A stretch of 40,635 nt of DNA, from the NCBI RefSeq assembly GCF_900169065.1, contig NZ_FXZB01000029.1:1-40635 (forward strand), in the 5' to 3' direction. A program made the translations under genes and the position numbers. Numbering within the stretch: position 1 is the stretch's first letter; each line of letters opens with the position of its first letter. The notes under the pieces were generated by a model, which was not told the DNA's origin, searched no databases, and saw only the letters and a program-made list of their open reading frames with translations. The DNA is from Brevibacterium aurantiacum. GTDB lineage: Bacteria > Actinomycetota > Actinomycetes > Actinomycetales > Brevibacteriaceae. Below, one piece after another: positions 22,025-30,798 of this stretch.

Positions 22025-22780
22025 TCAGCGAGTGGTGTATCCGCCATTGGCGAAGATCGTCTGGCCGGTGATCCACCAGCCCTCGGTGGCGAGGAACCGC
22101 ACGATCGGAGCGATGTCCTCGATCTGAGTGAGCTGATTGCCCATGCCCTGCGACTTGTGGAACTCCACCCGTTCGGGTGTTTCCTGACCGTAGAAGAACG
22201 GAGTGTCCATCGGTCCCGGGGCAATCGCCGTGACCGAGATTCCACGCTCAGAGTACTCCTTCGCCGCCGCCCTGGTGAAGTGCTCGACTGGGCTCTTTCC
22301 GCCGGCATAGGTCGAATACCCGTCCGTGAATGCCGCAAGCAGTGCTGTGACGATGGTGATGATCTTGCCGTTGTCGGCAAGGTGCTTCCCCGCTTCCTTG
22401 ATGAAGAAGTAGGCGGCCTTGGAGTTGATGTCGAACATCGAGTCGTACTCGTCTTCGGTGGTGTCCGCGATCGGCTTGCGCAGCACCTTGCCCGTCGTAT
22501 TCACTGCGATGTCGATCGTTCCCAGCGCCGAGGTGGCGTCAGCGAACAGCTTCTCGACGTTGGCGGGCCGGGTCAGGTCTCCGGTCAGGAGCACGCCCTT
22601 TGCCCCGCTCGACTCAACCGCGGCGAGCGTGGCCTCGGCCTCACTGCGGGAGGATTCGGAATTGTAGTGAATGGCGATATCGGCACCCGCCTCGGCGGCC
22701 TGCTGGGCGATGAGCCCGCCCAGATTCTTTCCGCCGCCGGCGATGAGGATGTGCTTGCCCTGGAGTGATTGATCGGTCAT
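22025..22780 (-). CDS. short-chain dehydrogenase/reductase (SDR)
   Basis: A 251-residue NAD(P)-dependent oxidoreductase of the classical SDR type. Cofactor binding is seen in HILIAGGGKNLGGLIAQQAAEAG, with GGGKNLG in place of the usual TGxxxGIG. NTTGKV is the NNAG-like strand, and the active site Tyr-Lys pair is in STYAGGKSPVEHFTRAAAKE. GISVTAIAPGPMDTPFF follows. GGAG precedes ATG 22780; the upstream part of the frame is excluded because it runs through the regulatory region. It is divergent from a TetR gene that probably represses it. Substrate unknown. Confidence 0.9.
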   Translation of the reverse strand: MTDQSLQGKHILIAGGGKNLGGLIAQQAAEAGADIAIHYNSESSRSEAEATLAAVESSGAKGVLLTGDLTRPANVEKLFADATSALGTIDIAVNTTGKVLRKPIADTTEDEYDSMFDINSKAAYFFIKEAGKHLADNGKIITIVTALLAAFTDGYSTYAGGKSPVEHFTRAAAKEYSERGISVTAIAPGPMDTPFFYGQETPERVEFHKSQGMGNQLTQIEDIAPIVRFLATEGWWITGQTIFANGGYTTR

Positions 22781-22812
22781 GGCATCTCCGTTGTATCGGT
22801 GGTACATCTGAC

Positions 22813-22843
22813 TATAGCGACAATACACGATAATATAGCGACA
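22813..22843. promoter_or_regulatory. tandem repeats between SDR and tetR
   Basis: TATAGCGACA occurs at 22813-22822 and 22834-22843, 21 bp apart, on the same helical face. The second copy touches the tetR start codon. The AT-rich stretch between the divergent genes is the only candidate operator. Confidence 0.5.
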
Positions 22844-23550
22844 TGACAGAGGCGGCTTCGCTTGATACACGGACTCGGCTGCTCAATGCGGCTGCGGACC
22901 TCATTGCTGCAACCCCCGGGGAGGACTTCTCCCTGCGCGCGGTCTGCGATGCCGTGGGCGTGAAGATGCCTACCCTGTATCACTTCTTCGGCAACAAGCA
23001 GGGGCTCATCGAGGCCGTCATCGAACGTGGCTTCGACATGTATCTGTCTGCCAAGTCCGCCTCCGAATCCAGCGGCGATCCGATCCAGGACCTGCGGATG
23101 GGCTGGGATGCTCATGTGTCCTTCGGGTTGGAGAACCCCGGTTTCTACACGCTCATGTACGGCAAGGTCAGACCGGGGTACTCACCGGAGGCGCAGTCGA
23201 AGCCGAGTGAGATCCTTCGTTCGCTGACACGTCGGGCCGAGGCGCAGGGTCGACTGGTGGTTGGCTATGAGCAGGCCGCGGCCCACATACTGGCGACGAA
23301 TATCGGAGTGACACTGCGGCTGATCATCCAGGGCCGAGCCGATCCGGATCTCTCAGCAGGAGTGCGTGAAGGCGTGCTCGCCGCGATCACCGGAACAGCG
23401 CAGGCCGGCGATGATGGGCAGCACTTAGGGCACTCGGTGATCGAACGTGCGGCAGCGCATCCGGAGATTCTGGGCACGACCGAGACCGCGCTGCTCATCC
23501 AATGGGTCGGCCGCCTCGGCGAGAGTGAGGGGTCAGGGCAGGGTCAGTGA
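22843..23550 (+). CDS. TetR-family regulator, divergent from the SDR gene
   Basis: A 235-residue TetR protein. FSLRAVCDAVGVKMPTLYHFFGNKQGLIEAVIERGF is the DNA-binding domain. The C-terminal part has FGLENPGFYTLMYGKVRPGY, common in TetR regulators with the TetR_C_33-like fold. The ATG at 22843 has no good ribosome binding site and follows an AT-rich repeat closely, so the mRNA may have little or no leader. Its 3' end overlaps the convergent aminotransferase gene by 7 bp. Confidence 0.87.
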   Translation: MTEAASLDTRTRLLNAAADLIAATPGEDFSLRAVCDAVGVKMPTLYHFFGNKQGLIEAVIERGFDMYLSAKSASESSGDPIQDLRMGWDAHVSFGLENPGFYTLMYGKVRPGYSPEAQSKPSEILRSLTRRAEAQGRLVVGYEQAAAHILATNIGVTLRLIIQGRADPDLSAGVREGVLAAITGTAQAGDDGQHLGHSVIERAAAHPEILGTTETALLIQWVGRLGESEGSGQGQ

Positions 23551-24815
23551 CGGGCGTGTGAGCGAGCCGAGTTGTACCTGTCGACGGCACGGCGCAGACG
23601 CTGCAGACCGTCTTCGATGCGCTGCGGTTCCGCCGAGGCGAAGCACAGGCGCAGCGCGTTCGTGAAGTCACCGGTCTGGGAGAACGCGGTTCCGGGAATG
23701 TAGGCCACGCCTTCCTCCAGGGCCCCCGGCATGAGGTCCTCGGTGTTGATGGTCTCGTCGTTGAACGTCACCCACAGGAAGAAGCCCCCGTCGGGATCAG
23801 TTGACCGGATCTCCTGACCGAAGAGCCGTTCGAGCCCGGACGTCATGGCGTTCTTGCGCTCGCCATAAGAGCTGCGCAGGTGGGCGACGTGGGTCTCGGC
23901 GTTTCCGTCATTGAGCCACTTCGCGACCATGTGCTGGGTGGGCAGGCTCGTGCACGAGTCCATGGTCTGCTTGGCGTTGATGATGAGGCCGCGCAGCTCG
24001 GGATCGATGTCGAGCCAGCCGATGCGCAGGCCGGGGGCGACGAACTTCGAGAAGGTGCGCACACCGAAGATCAGCGGATCATTGGGGCTGAGCTGGCTGA
24101 GTGAGGGGATGTCCTCCCCGGAGAAGCGCAGAGTGCCGTACGGATTGTCCTCGAGGATGACCGAATTGTGGCGGTGGGCGAATTCGAGGAGCTTCTCACG
24201 GCGGGCCAGGGACATCGTCACACCGGCCGGGTTCTGGAACGTCGGGACCGTATAGATCACCGAGGGGGCGCGACCGGCCCGGGCCACGATGTCGTCGAGC
24301 GCGTCGACCTGCATGCCCTCATCATCGACGGGCACCTCGGCGATCTCCGCTTCATAGCTCAGTGCTGTGGCCGAGCCGTTCGTGTACGTGGGGGCCTCGC
24401 AGAGGACGAGATCGCCGGGGCTGACGAAGAGTTTGAATCCGAGGTCGATTCCCTGCATGCCGCCGGTGGTGATGACCAGGCGCTCACGGTTGCCGAAGTG
24501 CTCGGCAGGGATCTGCCCGGTCTCCTGCAGGTAGTTCAGCAGCGCGTCGATGAGGACAGGCTCGCCCTGCGTCTCCCCGTAGGTGAAGCTCTCCGGAGTG
24601 AAGACGCTGTTCGCGATTCGAGCGAAATCCTCGGCCGGCAGCATATCGGGAGCAGGTGAGCCCATGCCGAACTTGACGATGTCGTGGTCGTAGGCGGCGA
24701 GCATCGCCACGGAGGAATCTATGACAGAGCCGACGAGGCTGTCGGCCCGGCTGGCGAAGGGAAGAGTGGGACGCGATGACGCTGAGGATGAAGCTGACGG
24801 GCTCGCGATTGACAT
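23544..24815 (-). CDS. class I/II PLP aminotransferase (2-aminoadipate/LysN-like)
   Basis: A 423-residue fold-type I aminotransferase. FGMGSPAPDMLP (49-60) at the N-terminus, TYGETQGEPVLIDALLNYL, TTGGMQGIDLGFKLF, and YTVPTFQNPAGVTMS with N195 are typical. ILEDNPYGTLRF with D223 and Y226, and TFSKFVAPGLRIGW with the PLP lysine K257, complete the active site. This motif set matches the 2-aminoadipate / aromatic aminotransferase group related to MocR C-terminal domains; there is no DNA-binding domain. GGAGG stands five bases before ATG 24815. The donor and acceptor cannot be fixed by sequence. Neighbours give no pathway clue. Confidence 0.9.
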   Translation of the reverse strand: MSIASPSASSSASSRPTLPFASRADSLVGSVIDSSVAMLAAYDHDIVKFGMGSPAPDMLPAEDFARIANSVFTPESFTYGETQGEPVLIDALLNYLQETGQIPAEHFGNRERLVITTGGMQGIDLGFKLFVSPGDLVLCEAPTYTNGSATALSYEAEIAEVPVDDEGMQVDALDDIVARAGRAPSVIYTVPTFQNPAGVTMSLARREKLLEFAHRHNSVILEDNPYGTLRFSGEDIPSLSQLSPNDPLIFGVRTFSKFVAPGLRIGWLDIDPELRGLIINAKQTMDSCTSLPTQHMVAKWLNDGNAETHVAHLRSSYGERKNAMTSGLERLFGQEIRSTDPDGGFFLWVTFNDETINTEDLMPGALEEGVAYIPGTAFSQTGDFTNALRLCFASAEPQRIEDGLQRLRRAVDRYNSARSHARH

Positions 24816-25013
24816 GACGACCTCCAACGGGGCTGCAAGCCTGACGTCGACGTCACCGGCGATGTTCAGGAGCAATTTGCCCGAACGACGGAACTACTGG
24901 TGGTCTCAGCATAAGTACGACGAGCTCGGCGGGGCAAGAGGCGTGGCTGGGCGGGTGAGTCGGCAGATCGACGGCGGGCCACCTCGGCGAGGGTGAGGCC
25001 TATGCTGGTGGCC

Positions 25014-25514
25014 ATGGCCGACTCCAGAGAGCGTGACATCAGGACTGCACCCATCGATGAACAGCTGCCCGCACTCGTCGACGAATACCGGGGCAAGCTC
25101 CTGGCCTGTTTGGACGGGATGAGCGAGGACGAGGCCCGCCGTTCCCTGGTGCCCAGCCGGACGACTCTGCTGTCCTTGGCCAAGCACGCGATCTTCGTCG
25201 AGACCGTGTGGTTCGGGGAAGTCGTGACCGGGCGGTACCGAACCGAATACGGACTGCCGAGTGACTCCGGAGACTCGTTCATCCTTGCTGATGAGGACAC
25301 GGTGGAAAGCGTCACTGAGGCGTATTGGCAGGCTGTCGAGCGCTCACATCACGCGGTGGAGGAGATGACTCTGGACACGGTGCTCACCGGGCACCGGTCG
25401 GGGCCGATGCCGCTGCGCTGGATCTACCTTCATATGCTGCGTGAGCTGGCGCAGCATTGTGGCCATGCAGAGATCTTGCGTGAGCAGATCATTGCACAGC
25501 GGACTCAGCGCTAG
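25014..25514 (+). CDS. DinB-like (DUF664) metal-binding protein
   Basis: A 166-residue four-helix-bundle protein of the DinB/DUF664 group. DEYRGKLLACLDGMSEDEARRSLVPSRTTLLSLAKH gives the first helices and the first His, and LHMLRELAQHCGHAEILREQI supplies the later His ligands. The bundle usually binds a divalent metal, and relatives include mycothiol- or bacillithiol-dependent enzymes. No substrate is evident. The start is uncertain: ATG 25014 gives MADSRERD, while ATG 25002 and GTG 24993 are also in frame. Confidence 0.85.
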   Translation: MADSRERDIRTAPIDEQLPALVDEYRGKLLACLDGMSEDEARRSLVPSRTTLLSLAKHAIFVETVWFGEVVTGRYRTEYGLPSDSGDSFILADEDTVESVTEAYWQAVERSHHAVEEMTLDTVLTGHRSGPMPLRWIYLHMLRELAQHCGHAEILREQIIAQRTQR

Positions 25515-25600
25515 AACCTGCTCGCGGTCGTGTCATAGTGACCCAGTAGACTAATGCGGTAATGACATCCCCTCCCTTCACTTCGAGGTGAACAACTCTC

Positions 25601-26887
25601 ATGCCAGCAATCGTTGTCGTCGGCGCCCAATGGGGCGACGAAGGTAAAGGCAAAACGACCGATATCCTCGGCACCAGCGTCGACTACGTGGTCAAGCCCA
25701 ATGGTGGTAACAACGCGGGTCACACGGTTGTCGTCGGCGGTGAGAAGTACGAACTCAAACTCCTGCCGGCAGGCATCCTCTCACCGAATGTCACCCCGGT
25801 CATCGGCAACGGCGTCGTCGTCAACCTCGAAGCCCTGTTCGAAGAGATCGAAGCCCTCGAATCCCGCGGGGCGGACACGTCAAAGCTGCGGATCTCGGCC
25901 AACGCCCACCTCGTCGCCCCCTACCACCAGACCCTGGACAAGGTGACCGAACGATTCCTGGGCAAGCGCGCCATCGGCACCACCGGCCGCGGCATCGGAC
26001 CTGCGTACATGGACAAGATCGGACGCCTGGGCATCCGCGTCCAGGACATCTTCGATGAATCGATCCTGCGCCAGAAGATCGAAGGCTCCCTGCGTCAGAA
26101 GAACGAACTCCTCGTCAAGGTCTACAACCGTCGGGCCGTCGACGTCGAGGAGATCGTCGAATACTTCAAGCCCTTCATCGAACGACTGCGACCCTACGTC
26201 GCCGAGACCGAGCAGCTGCTCAATGACGCGCTTGACCGTGACGAGGTCATCGTCATGGAGGGCGGCCAGGCCACGATGCTCGACGTCGACCACGGCACCT
26301 ACCCGTTCGTGACCTCCTCGAACCCGACTGCCGGCGGATCCTGCGTCGGCTCGGGCATCGGACCCACCCGCATCAACCGGGTCGTCGGAATCGTCAAGGC
26401 CTACACCACGCGTGTGGGTGCCGGACCGTTCCCCACCGAGCTCTTCGATGACATGGGGGAGTACCTGCAGAAGGCCGGCGGTGAGTTCGGAGTCAACACC
26501 GGACGCCCGCGCCGCTGCGGCTGGTACGACGCCGTCATCGCCCGCTACGCCGCACGCGTCAACGGCTTCACCGACTACGTGCTGACGAAGCTCGACGTGC
26601 TCACCGGCATCGAGTCCATCCCCGTGTGCGTGGCCTACGAGGTCGACGGAGTCCGCCAGGACGAGATGCCGATGTCGCAGACCGAGTTCCACCACGCCAA
26701 ACCCATCTTCGAATACTTCGAAGGCTGGGCAGAGGACATCACCGGGGCCCGCACGTTCGAGGACCTGCCCGAGAACGCGCAGAAGTACGTGCTCGCACTC
26801 GAAGAGCGTTCGGGTTGCCGGATGTCGGTCATCGGCGTCGGTCCCGACCGCGAACAGTCGATCGTTCGGCACGACCTGCTGGACTGA
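25601..26887 (+). CDS. purA: adenylosuccinate synthetase
   Basis: A 428-residue GTP-dependent enzyme that joins IMP and aspartate in AMP synthesis. [17 protein letters not shown] holds the catalytic Asp and the phosphate loop, and GGNNAGHT the catalytic His. [11 protein letters not shown] binds IMP, and [19 protein letters not shown] [13 protein letters not shown] and KLDVL near 330-345 are the remaining signatures. Full length and intact. GAGGTG lies ten bases before the ATG. This is a core chromosomal gene and argues against the whole window being a plasmid or transposon. Confidence 0.98.
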   Translation: MPAIVVVGAQWGDEGKGKTTDILGTSVDYVVKPNGGNNAGHTVVVGGEKYELKLLPAGILSPNVTPVIGNGVVVNLEALFEEIEALESRGADTSKLRISANAHLVAPYHQTLDKVTERFLGKRAIGTTGRGIGPAYMDKIGRLGIRVQDIFDESILRQKIEGSLRQKNELLVKVYNRRAVDVEEIVEYFKPFIERLRPYVAETEQLLNDALDRDEVIVMEGGQATMLDVDHGTYPFVTSSNPTAGGSCVGSGIGPTRINRVVGIVKAYTTRVGAGPFPTELFDDMGEYLQKAGGEFGVNTGRPRRCGWYDAVIARYAARVNGFTDYVLTKLDVLTGIESIPVCVAYEVDGVRQDEMPMSQTEFHHAKPIFEYFEGWAEDITGARTFEDLPENAQKYVLALEERSGCRMSVIGVGPDREQSIVRHDLLD

Positions 26888-26917
26888 GTTTCTGACGGGC
26901 CTCCAACGGCTTTGTCT

Positions 26918-26956
26918 CATCGGCGGTGATCTTCTTGGCGAAGGTCACCGCCGATG
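26918..26956 (+). terminator. purA terminator
   Basis: CATCGGCGGTGATCTTC pairs with GAAGGTCACCGCCGATG across TTGGC: 17 pairs with one wobble. It starts 31 bp after the purA stop. It is one of the strongest hairpins in the window. Confidence 0.85.
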
Positions 26957-27130
26957 TGCTTTCAATGCTCAAAGTGCTGACGTAGATAGCGAATGGCTTC
27001 CTCGCTTCGGTGCGAGGCTCGGACCCCAGTGGGTAGTGCCGCGCTGATTCCATTCTTCGGAATCGGATCGGAGACTGGAACCTCGATGACTCCGTTATCC
27101 GGAGAGCGTGTTTCGCCAGGAAGTGCGTAG

Positions 27131-27496
27131 CGCAGAGAATACCGGTGGGGCGTCGAAGGTGGTGACTACACGTTCGACGTCGGTGCCTCGAGCAGGGATC
27201 TGCGCACCAGCGCGAAGGTGCAGGTCGACGGGGATGAGGTTCATCTGCCCATCGATCGGTACTCGACGATGGGGGATGCGCTCGCGAACCCCAAGTCGGG
27301 ACCCGTCCTGCGCGAGCAGTTGGAGAGCCAGTCCGGAGCTGCCGATGAGCTCTCCGGCATCCTGCCCGACGGTGTCCCGATGGAGACTCTGCTCAACTCT
27401 CTGCCGCTGGGCCAGATGTCCATGATCGCCGGTGACGCGTTCACTCCGGGCATGCTCGACGACACCATCGAACTGGCGAACTCCGACCAGGAGTGA
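27131..27496 (+). pseudogene. C-terminal remnant of a GH3 beta-glucosidase-like gene
   Basis: After the in-frame TAG at 27128-27130 the frame encodes EYRWGVEGGDYTFDVGASSRDLRTSAKVQVDG and runs to TGA at 27496. The GGDYTFDVGASSRDLR stretch is typical of the fibronectin III-like domain at the end of GH3 glycosidases. The catalytic domains are missing: 26957-27130 holds no extension of this frame and nothing else I recognise. A GTG at 27218 could start a 92-residue peptide but has no convincing ribosome binding site. I read it as the tail of a deleted enzyme. A similar tail seen in a living gene cannot be excluded without a search. Confidence 0.6.
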
Positions 27497-27604
27497 GGGC
27501 CTGCGAATAAGAGCGAGTCTAGAGGACTGAGCACTCAGAAAGCTCATCTCATTTTCGCAAGATCTGTTGAGGGACAGAAGGCGTGACTGGCAGCGTCAAA
27601 AACT

Positions 27605-28657
27605 ATGTTCTTCAGCCCGTTCGCGAAGAAGCGAACACCCTTCCCGCCGTTCCTCCGACGGCGACCGCAAAGGCCCCTGGCTGCGCTGATGGTCCTGCCG
27701 CTCTTGGTCACGACCACTGCCTGTATGCCGGATATCGACCGCGGTGAGGGATATCCACCTCCACGAGTGACTGCGATTGCTGCTGGTTCGCCTGGCGGCG
27801 GTCTCGACCTCACCACTCGCATCACAAAGGACGGACTCGATGCTGCCGGCGTCGACACCTTCATGTCTATCGAGAACATGGGCGGAGGTGGTGGGAACCC
27901 CGCGCGAGCCGCTGTCCTGCAACGCGAGAACGACGGCACTTCAGTGGTCTTCGAATCCAATCGCATCTTCCTCTCCAACATCACTGGCACAACTGATATG
28001 TCCCTGGACGATTTCACTCCGATCGCCCAGCTCACCACCGACTACGAGGTGTGGCTGGTCAAGTCCGGATCCGAGTTCGACTCCGCAAAGACTGTTCTAG
28101 ACCGCCTCAAAGACGATCCGGCTGCAGTGAACTTCGGAATTGGCACCGTCCCGAGTGACGACCAGCTCAATGTCCTCCGCCCCGCCAGTCAGTCCGGAGT
28201 CAAGGATCTCAACGACCTGAACCTGGTTGCCTTCTCCGATGGAGGCGACCTCAACAACGAACTCCTCGGCGGTCGCATCGACGTCGCCTCGACAGGAATG
28301 TCCGAAGCCGTGGAACTGGTCGAAAGCGGTGACGTTGAGATCATCGCTGTGTCTGCACCCAAGACCATGAAAGACGGTGCTGCAAAGGGTGTACCCACTT
28401 GGCACGACCTGGGTATGAACATCACCATCAACCATTGGCGCGGAGTCTTCGGCCCCGCGGACATGCCAGATGAGGCCGTTGACTGGTGGCAGGGAGCGCT
28501 GAAGGAGAGCGTCGAATCGGATGAGTTCGTCAAACAGTCCGAGGCGTTGGGTATCAACCCAGCTTATGTCCCCGGAGACAAATGGCTCGATACAATCATT
28601 CGTCCCGAAGAACAGGAATCCACGGAAGTGCTCAAGAAAGTGGGCCTGGTGAAATGA
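27605..28657 (+). CDS. tctC: tripartite tricarboxylate transporter binding protein
   Basis: A 350-residue extracytoplasmic solute receptor of the TctC (Bug) family. Residues 1-40 are a positively charged lead, a hydrophobic stretch LAALMVLPLLVTTTA and Cys40, which would be lipid-modified. TTAC is a loose lipobox. The mature part shows ITAIAAGSPGGGLDLTTRITKD-like start (VTAIAAGSPGGGLDLTTR), GGGGGNPARAAVLQRENDGTS and MSEAVELVESGDVEIIAVSAP. These proteins usually bind carboxylates. ATG 27605 has no clear ribosome binding site; Met29 (27689) is an alternative but would shorten the signal peptide. It overlaps tctB by 4 bp. Confidence 0.88.
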   Translation: MFFSPFAKKRTPFPPFLRRRPQRPLAALMVLPLLVTTTACMPDIDRGEGYPPPRVTAIAAGSPGGGLDLTTRITKDGLDAAGVDTFMSIENMGGGGGNPARAAVLQRENDGTSVVFESNRIFLSNITGTTDMSLDDFTPIAQLTTDYEVWLVKSGSEFDSAKTVLDRLKDDPAAVNFGIGTVPSDDQLNVLRPASQSGVKDLNDLNLVAFSDGGDLNNELLGGRIDVASTGMSEAVELVESGDVEIIAVSAPKTMKDGAAKGVPTWHDLGMNITINHWRGVFGPADMPDEAVDWWQGALKESVESDEFVKQSEALGINPAYVPGDKWLDTIIRPEEQESTEVLKKVGLVK

Positions 28658-29202
28658 ACTCGAAAGGCGCAGCCACCTCGGCGACACCGACTGAAGTGGG
28701 CGATGCTGGAACCACCAAGGCATCGAAGACGGTGGCTACCATCGTCCTCGCAGCCCTCGCGGTGTTCTACCTCGTCAACGCACTTCTATTGCCCAACGCC
28801 GAAACCGACGACGGCGTCGGGCCGAAGATGTTCCCCCTCGTCGTCGGCATCGTCCTGCTCTGCACCACGCTGCTGGGCATCGTGTCGATGCTGCGCGGGA
28901 AAGCCGACGTTCGCCCGGTCACCGGAAGTGAGCTCCTCCACGTCCTGTGGTGCATCGTCCTGTTTGCTCTGTTCACCGCCTCCATCTTCCTCATCGGGTT
29001 CGCCGAGGCGGCCGCGATCTTTTCCGTGCTCACGACGATGACTGTGTTCGGAGTCCGCTTAAGCCTGCGCAAGGCCGTGTGGGTGCTTTTCCTCGGATTG
29101 ATCATCGGGATGATCCTGTTCCTCATCTTCGACGTTTGGCTGAATGTGCTCCTGCCTGTCGGCTGGCTGGAGTACCTGGTGTTCGGAGGTCTGGGACTGT
29201 GA
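28654..29202 (+). CDS. tctB: tripartite tricarboxylate transporter small membrane subunit
   Basis: A 182-residue protein with four hydrophobic spans: about 27-46, 59-80, 95-125 (double) and 140-165. PNAETDDGVGPKMFPLVVGIVLL is the typical TctB stretch after the first span. The start ATG overlaps the tctC stop (ATGA) and its stop overlaps the tctA start (GTGA), so all three genes are coupled. Sequence is poorly conserved in this family, and the call rests mainly on topology and position. Confidence 0.88.
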   Translation: MNSKGAATSATPTEVGDAGTTKASKTVATIVLAALAVFYLVNALLLPNAETDDGVGPKMFPLVVGIVLLCTTLLGIVSMLRGKADVRPVTGSELLHVLWCIVLFALFTASIFLIGFAEAAAIFSVLTTMTVFGVRLSLRKAVWVLFLGLIIGMILFLIFDVWLNVLLPVGWLEYLVFGGLGL

Positions 29203-30734
29203 ACACCCTCAACGATCTGTTCGGAGCGCTCGGTTCCATCGCAACATCACCAATCCTGCTGCTTGTCATCCTCCTGGGGGTAGTCCTGGGAACCGTAGCC
29301 GGTCTGCTCCCCGGAGTCGGTCCTTCCACTTCGATCGCTCTGCTCCTGCCAGTGGCCATCACCTTGCCGGCCGAACTCTCACTGCCGCTGATGGTCTCGC
29401 TCTATCTGGGAGCCGAATACGGCGGGCGGATCTCGGCGATTCTGCTGAACATTCCCGGCGATCCGGGTGCGATCATGACGACTCTCGACGGCCACCCGAT
29501 GGCACTCAAGGGCAAGGCCGCGACAGCCCTGTCGATCTCCGCGCTGGCCTCGTTCCTCGGAAGCATCCTGGCTTTCCTGGGTCTGGCGTTCCTTGCCGGA
29601 CCGATGTCGCAGCTGGGGCTCGCTTTCGGTCCGGCTGTCTACTTCTCCGTCGTCGTCATGGCGCTCGTTCTCAGTGCGACTCTGGTCGGATCGGCACCGA
29701 TGCTCGGGCTGACTGCTGTCGCCCTTGGCGTGGCGATGTCCACCATCGGCATCGAGCTCCAATCTGGCCTGCCGCGGTTCACCTTCGGATCGTCCACCCT
29801 GTTGGAGGGCATCGAACCGATCGTCGCGATCATCGGCGTCTTCGGTATCGGCGAGATTCTGGCCAGCACGACGATGAGCAAGGACTCCCGTGCCATCTCA
29901 AGCCTGACCGGTCGCTTCTTTCCGACCGGTGCCGAGCTCAAGCAGGGCACACTTCCCGGGCTGCGTGGTTCGATCATCGGCTTCATCGCCGGTGTGCTGC
30001 CGGGGGCGGGGGCAACGATCGCAGCGTTCTTCTCCTACGGTCTCGAGAAACGCCTCGCTCCGGCATCGGCGGGCATGGGCAAGGGCGCTGTCAGAGGATT
30101 GGTCGCGCCGGAGGCGGCGAACAACGCGGCGGTCTCCGGCTCCATGGTCCCTCTTCTGACACTGGGCATTCCCGGTTCAGGCACCACTGCGGTCTTGCTC
30201 GCCTACCTCATGATGTACGGGCTCAACCCGGGTCCGGGCTTCTTCGAGGCCAATCCTGTTCTTGGCTGGACGATCATTGGCGCACTGCTTGTCAGCGCAA
30301 TCTTCGGAATGATCATCAACATTGGGGCCTCGCCTCTTCTGGCGAAGATCCTCGCCATCCCGATGCCATTCATGGCGCCGACGATCCTCATGCTCGCCCT
30401 CATCTCCTGCTACAGCATCCACAACTCAGTCACCGACGTCTACATTGCACTGGCCTTCGGTGCACTGGGCTACGTCATGCGCCTGGTGGGAATGTCGCCG
30501 GCGCTACTGGTCATCGGCATCGTCCTGGGTGAGATGCTCGAACGCAATCTGCAGCAGGCACTCGGCCTGACCGGCGGTGACTTCTGGGCGATGATCTCCC
30601 AACCGCTCGTTCTGCTGTTCCTCGGCATCGCAGTGTTGGCTCTGCTGACCGCACTGCCGTGGAAGCAGATGGTGGGTAAGCGGCTGCAAGGGAAGTCGAA
30701 GAGCGATGCCGACGACGAGTCGGTGACCCGATAG
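29199..30734 (+). CDS. tctA: tripartite tricarboxylate transporter large membrane subunit
   Basis: A 511-residue protein with about 11 spans. LGTVAGLLPGVGPSTSIALLLP near the N-terminus and GFIAGVLPGAGATIAAFFSYGLEKR in the middle are the two conserved TctA repeats. LYLGAEYGGRISAILLNIPGDPGAIMTTLDGHPMALKGKA is a family hallmark. GTG 29199 is the start. TctA is the channel-like subunit driven by an ion gradient. The substrate follows the binding protein, which is not specific enough to name; the downstream DUF1989 gene is the only metabolic hint. Confidence 0.93.
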   Translation: MNTLNDLFGALGSIATSPILLLVILLGVVLGTVAGLLPGVGPSTSIALLLPVAITLPAELSLPLMVSLYLGAEYGGRISAILLNIPGDPGAIMTTLDGHPMALKGKAATALSISALASFLGSILAFLGLAFLAGPMSQLGLAFGPAVYFSVVVMALVLSATLVGSAPMLGLTAVALGVAMSTIGIELQSGLPRFTFGSSTLLEGIEPIVAIIGVFGIGEILASTTMSKDSRAISSLTGRFFPTGAELKQGTLPGLRGSIIGFIAGVLPGAGATIAAFFSYGLEKRLAPASAGMGKGAVRGLVAPEAANNAAVSGSMVPLLTLGIPGSGTTAVLLAYLMMYGLNPGPGFFEANPVLGWTIIGALLVSAIFGMIINIGASPLLAKILAIPMPFMAPTILMLALISCYSIHNSVTDVYIALAFGALGYVMRLVGMSPALLVIGIVLGEMLERNLQQALGLTGGDFWAMISQPLVLLFLGIAVLALLTALPWKQMVGKRLQGKSKSDADDESVTR

Positions 30735-30798
30735 GCTCGCATCAGTTGAGCATACGGAGAGCTTGACCGACGCCGACGATTCCAGGAAAGGACCGCTC

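Noticed and set aside
24816..25013. Regulatory element between the aminotransferase and DinB-like genes.
   Set aside because: I found no convincing inverted repeat, riboswitch-like fold or conserved promoter here beyond the aminotransferase ribosome binding site.
25880..26920. Antisense open frame of 346 codons opposite purA.
   Set aside because: The purA protein is unmistakable on the other strand; the antisense product has a biased composition and no ribosome binding site.
29144..30532. Open frame of 462 codons in another frame of tctA.
   Set aside because: The translation is rich in Arg, His, Ser and Gly without domains; tctA is strongly supported in its own frame by motifs and gene overlaps.
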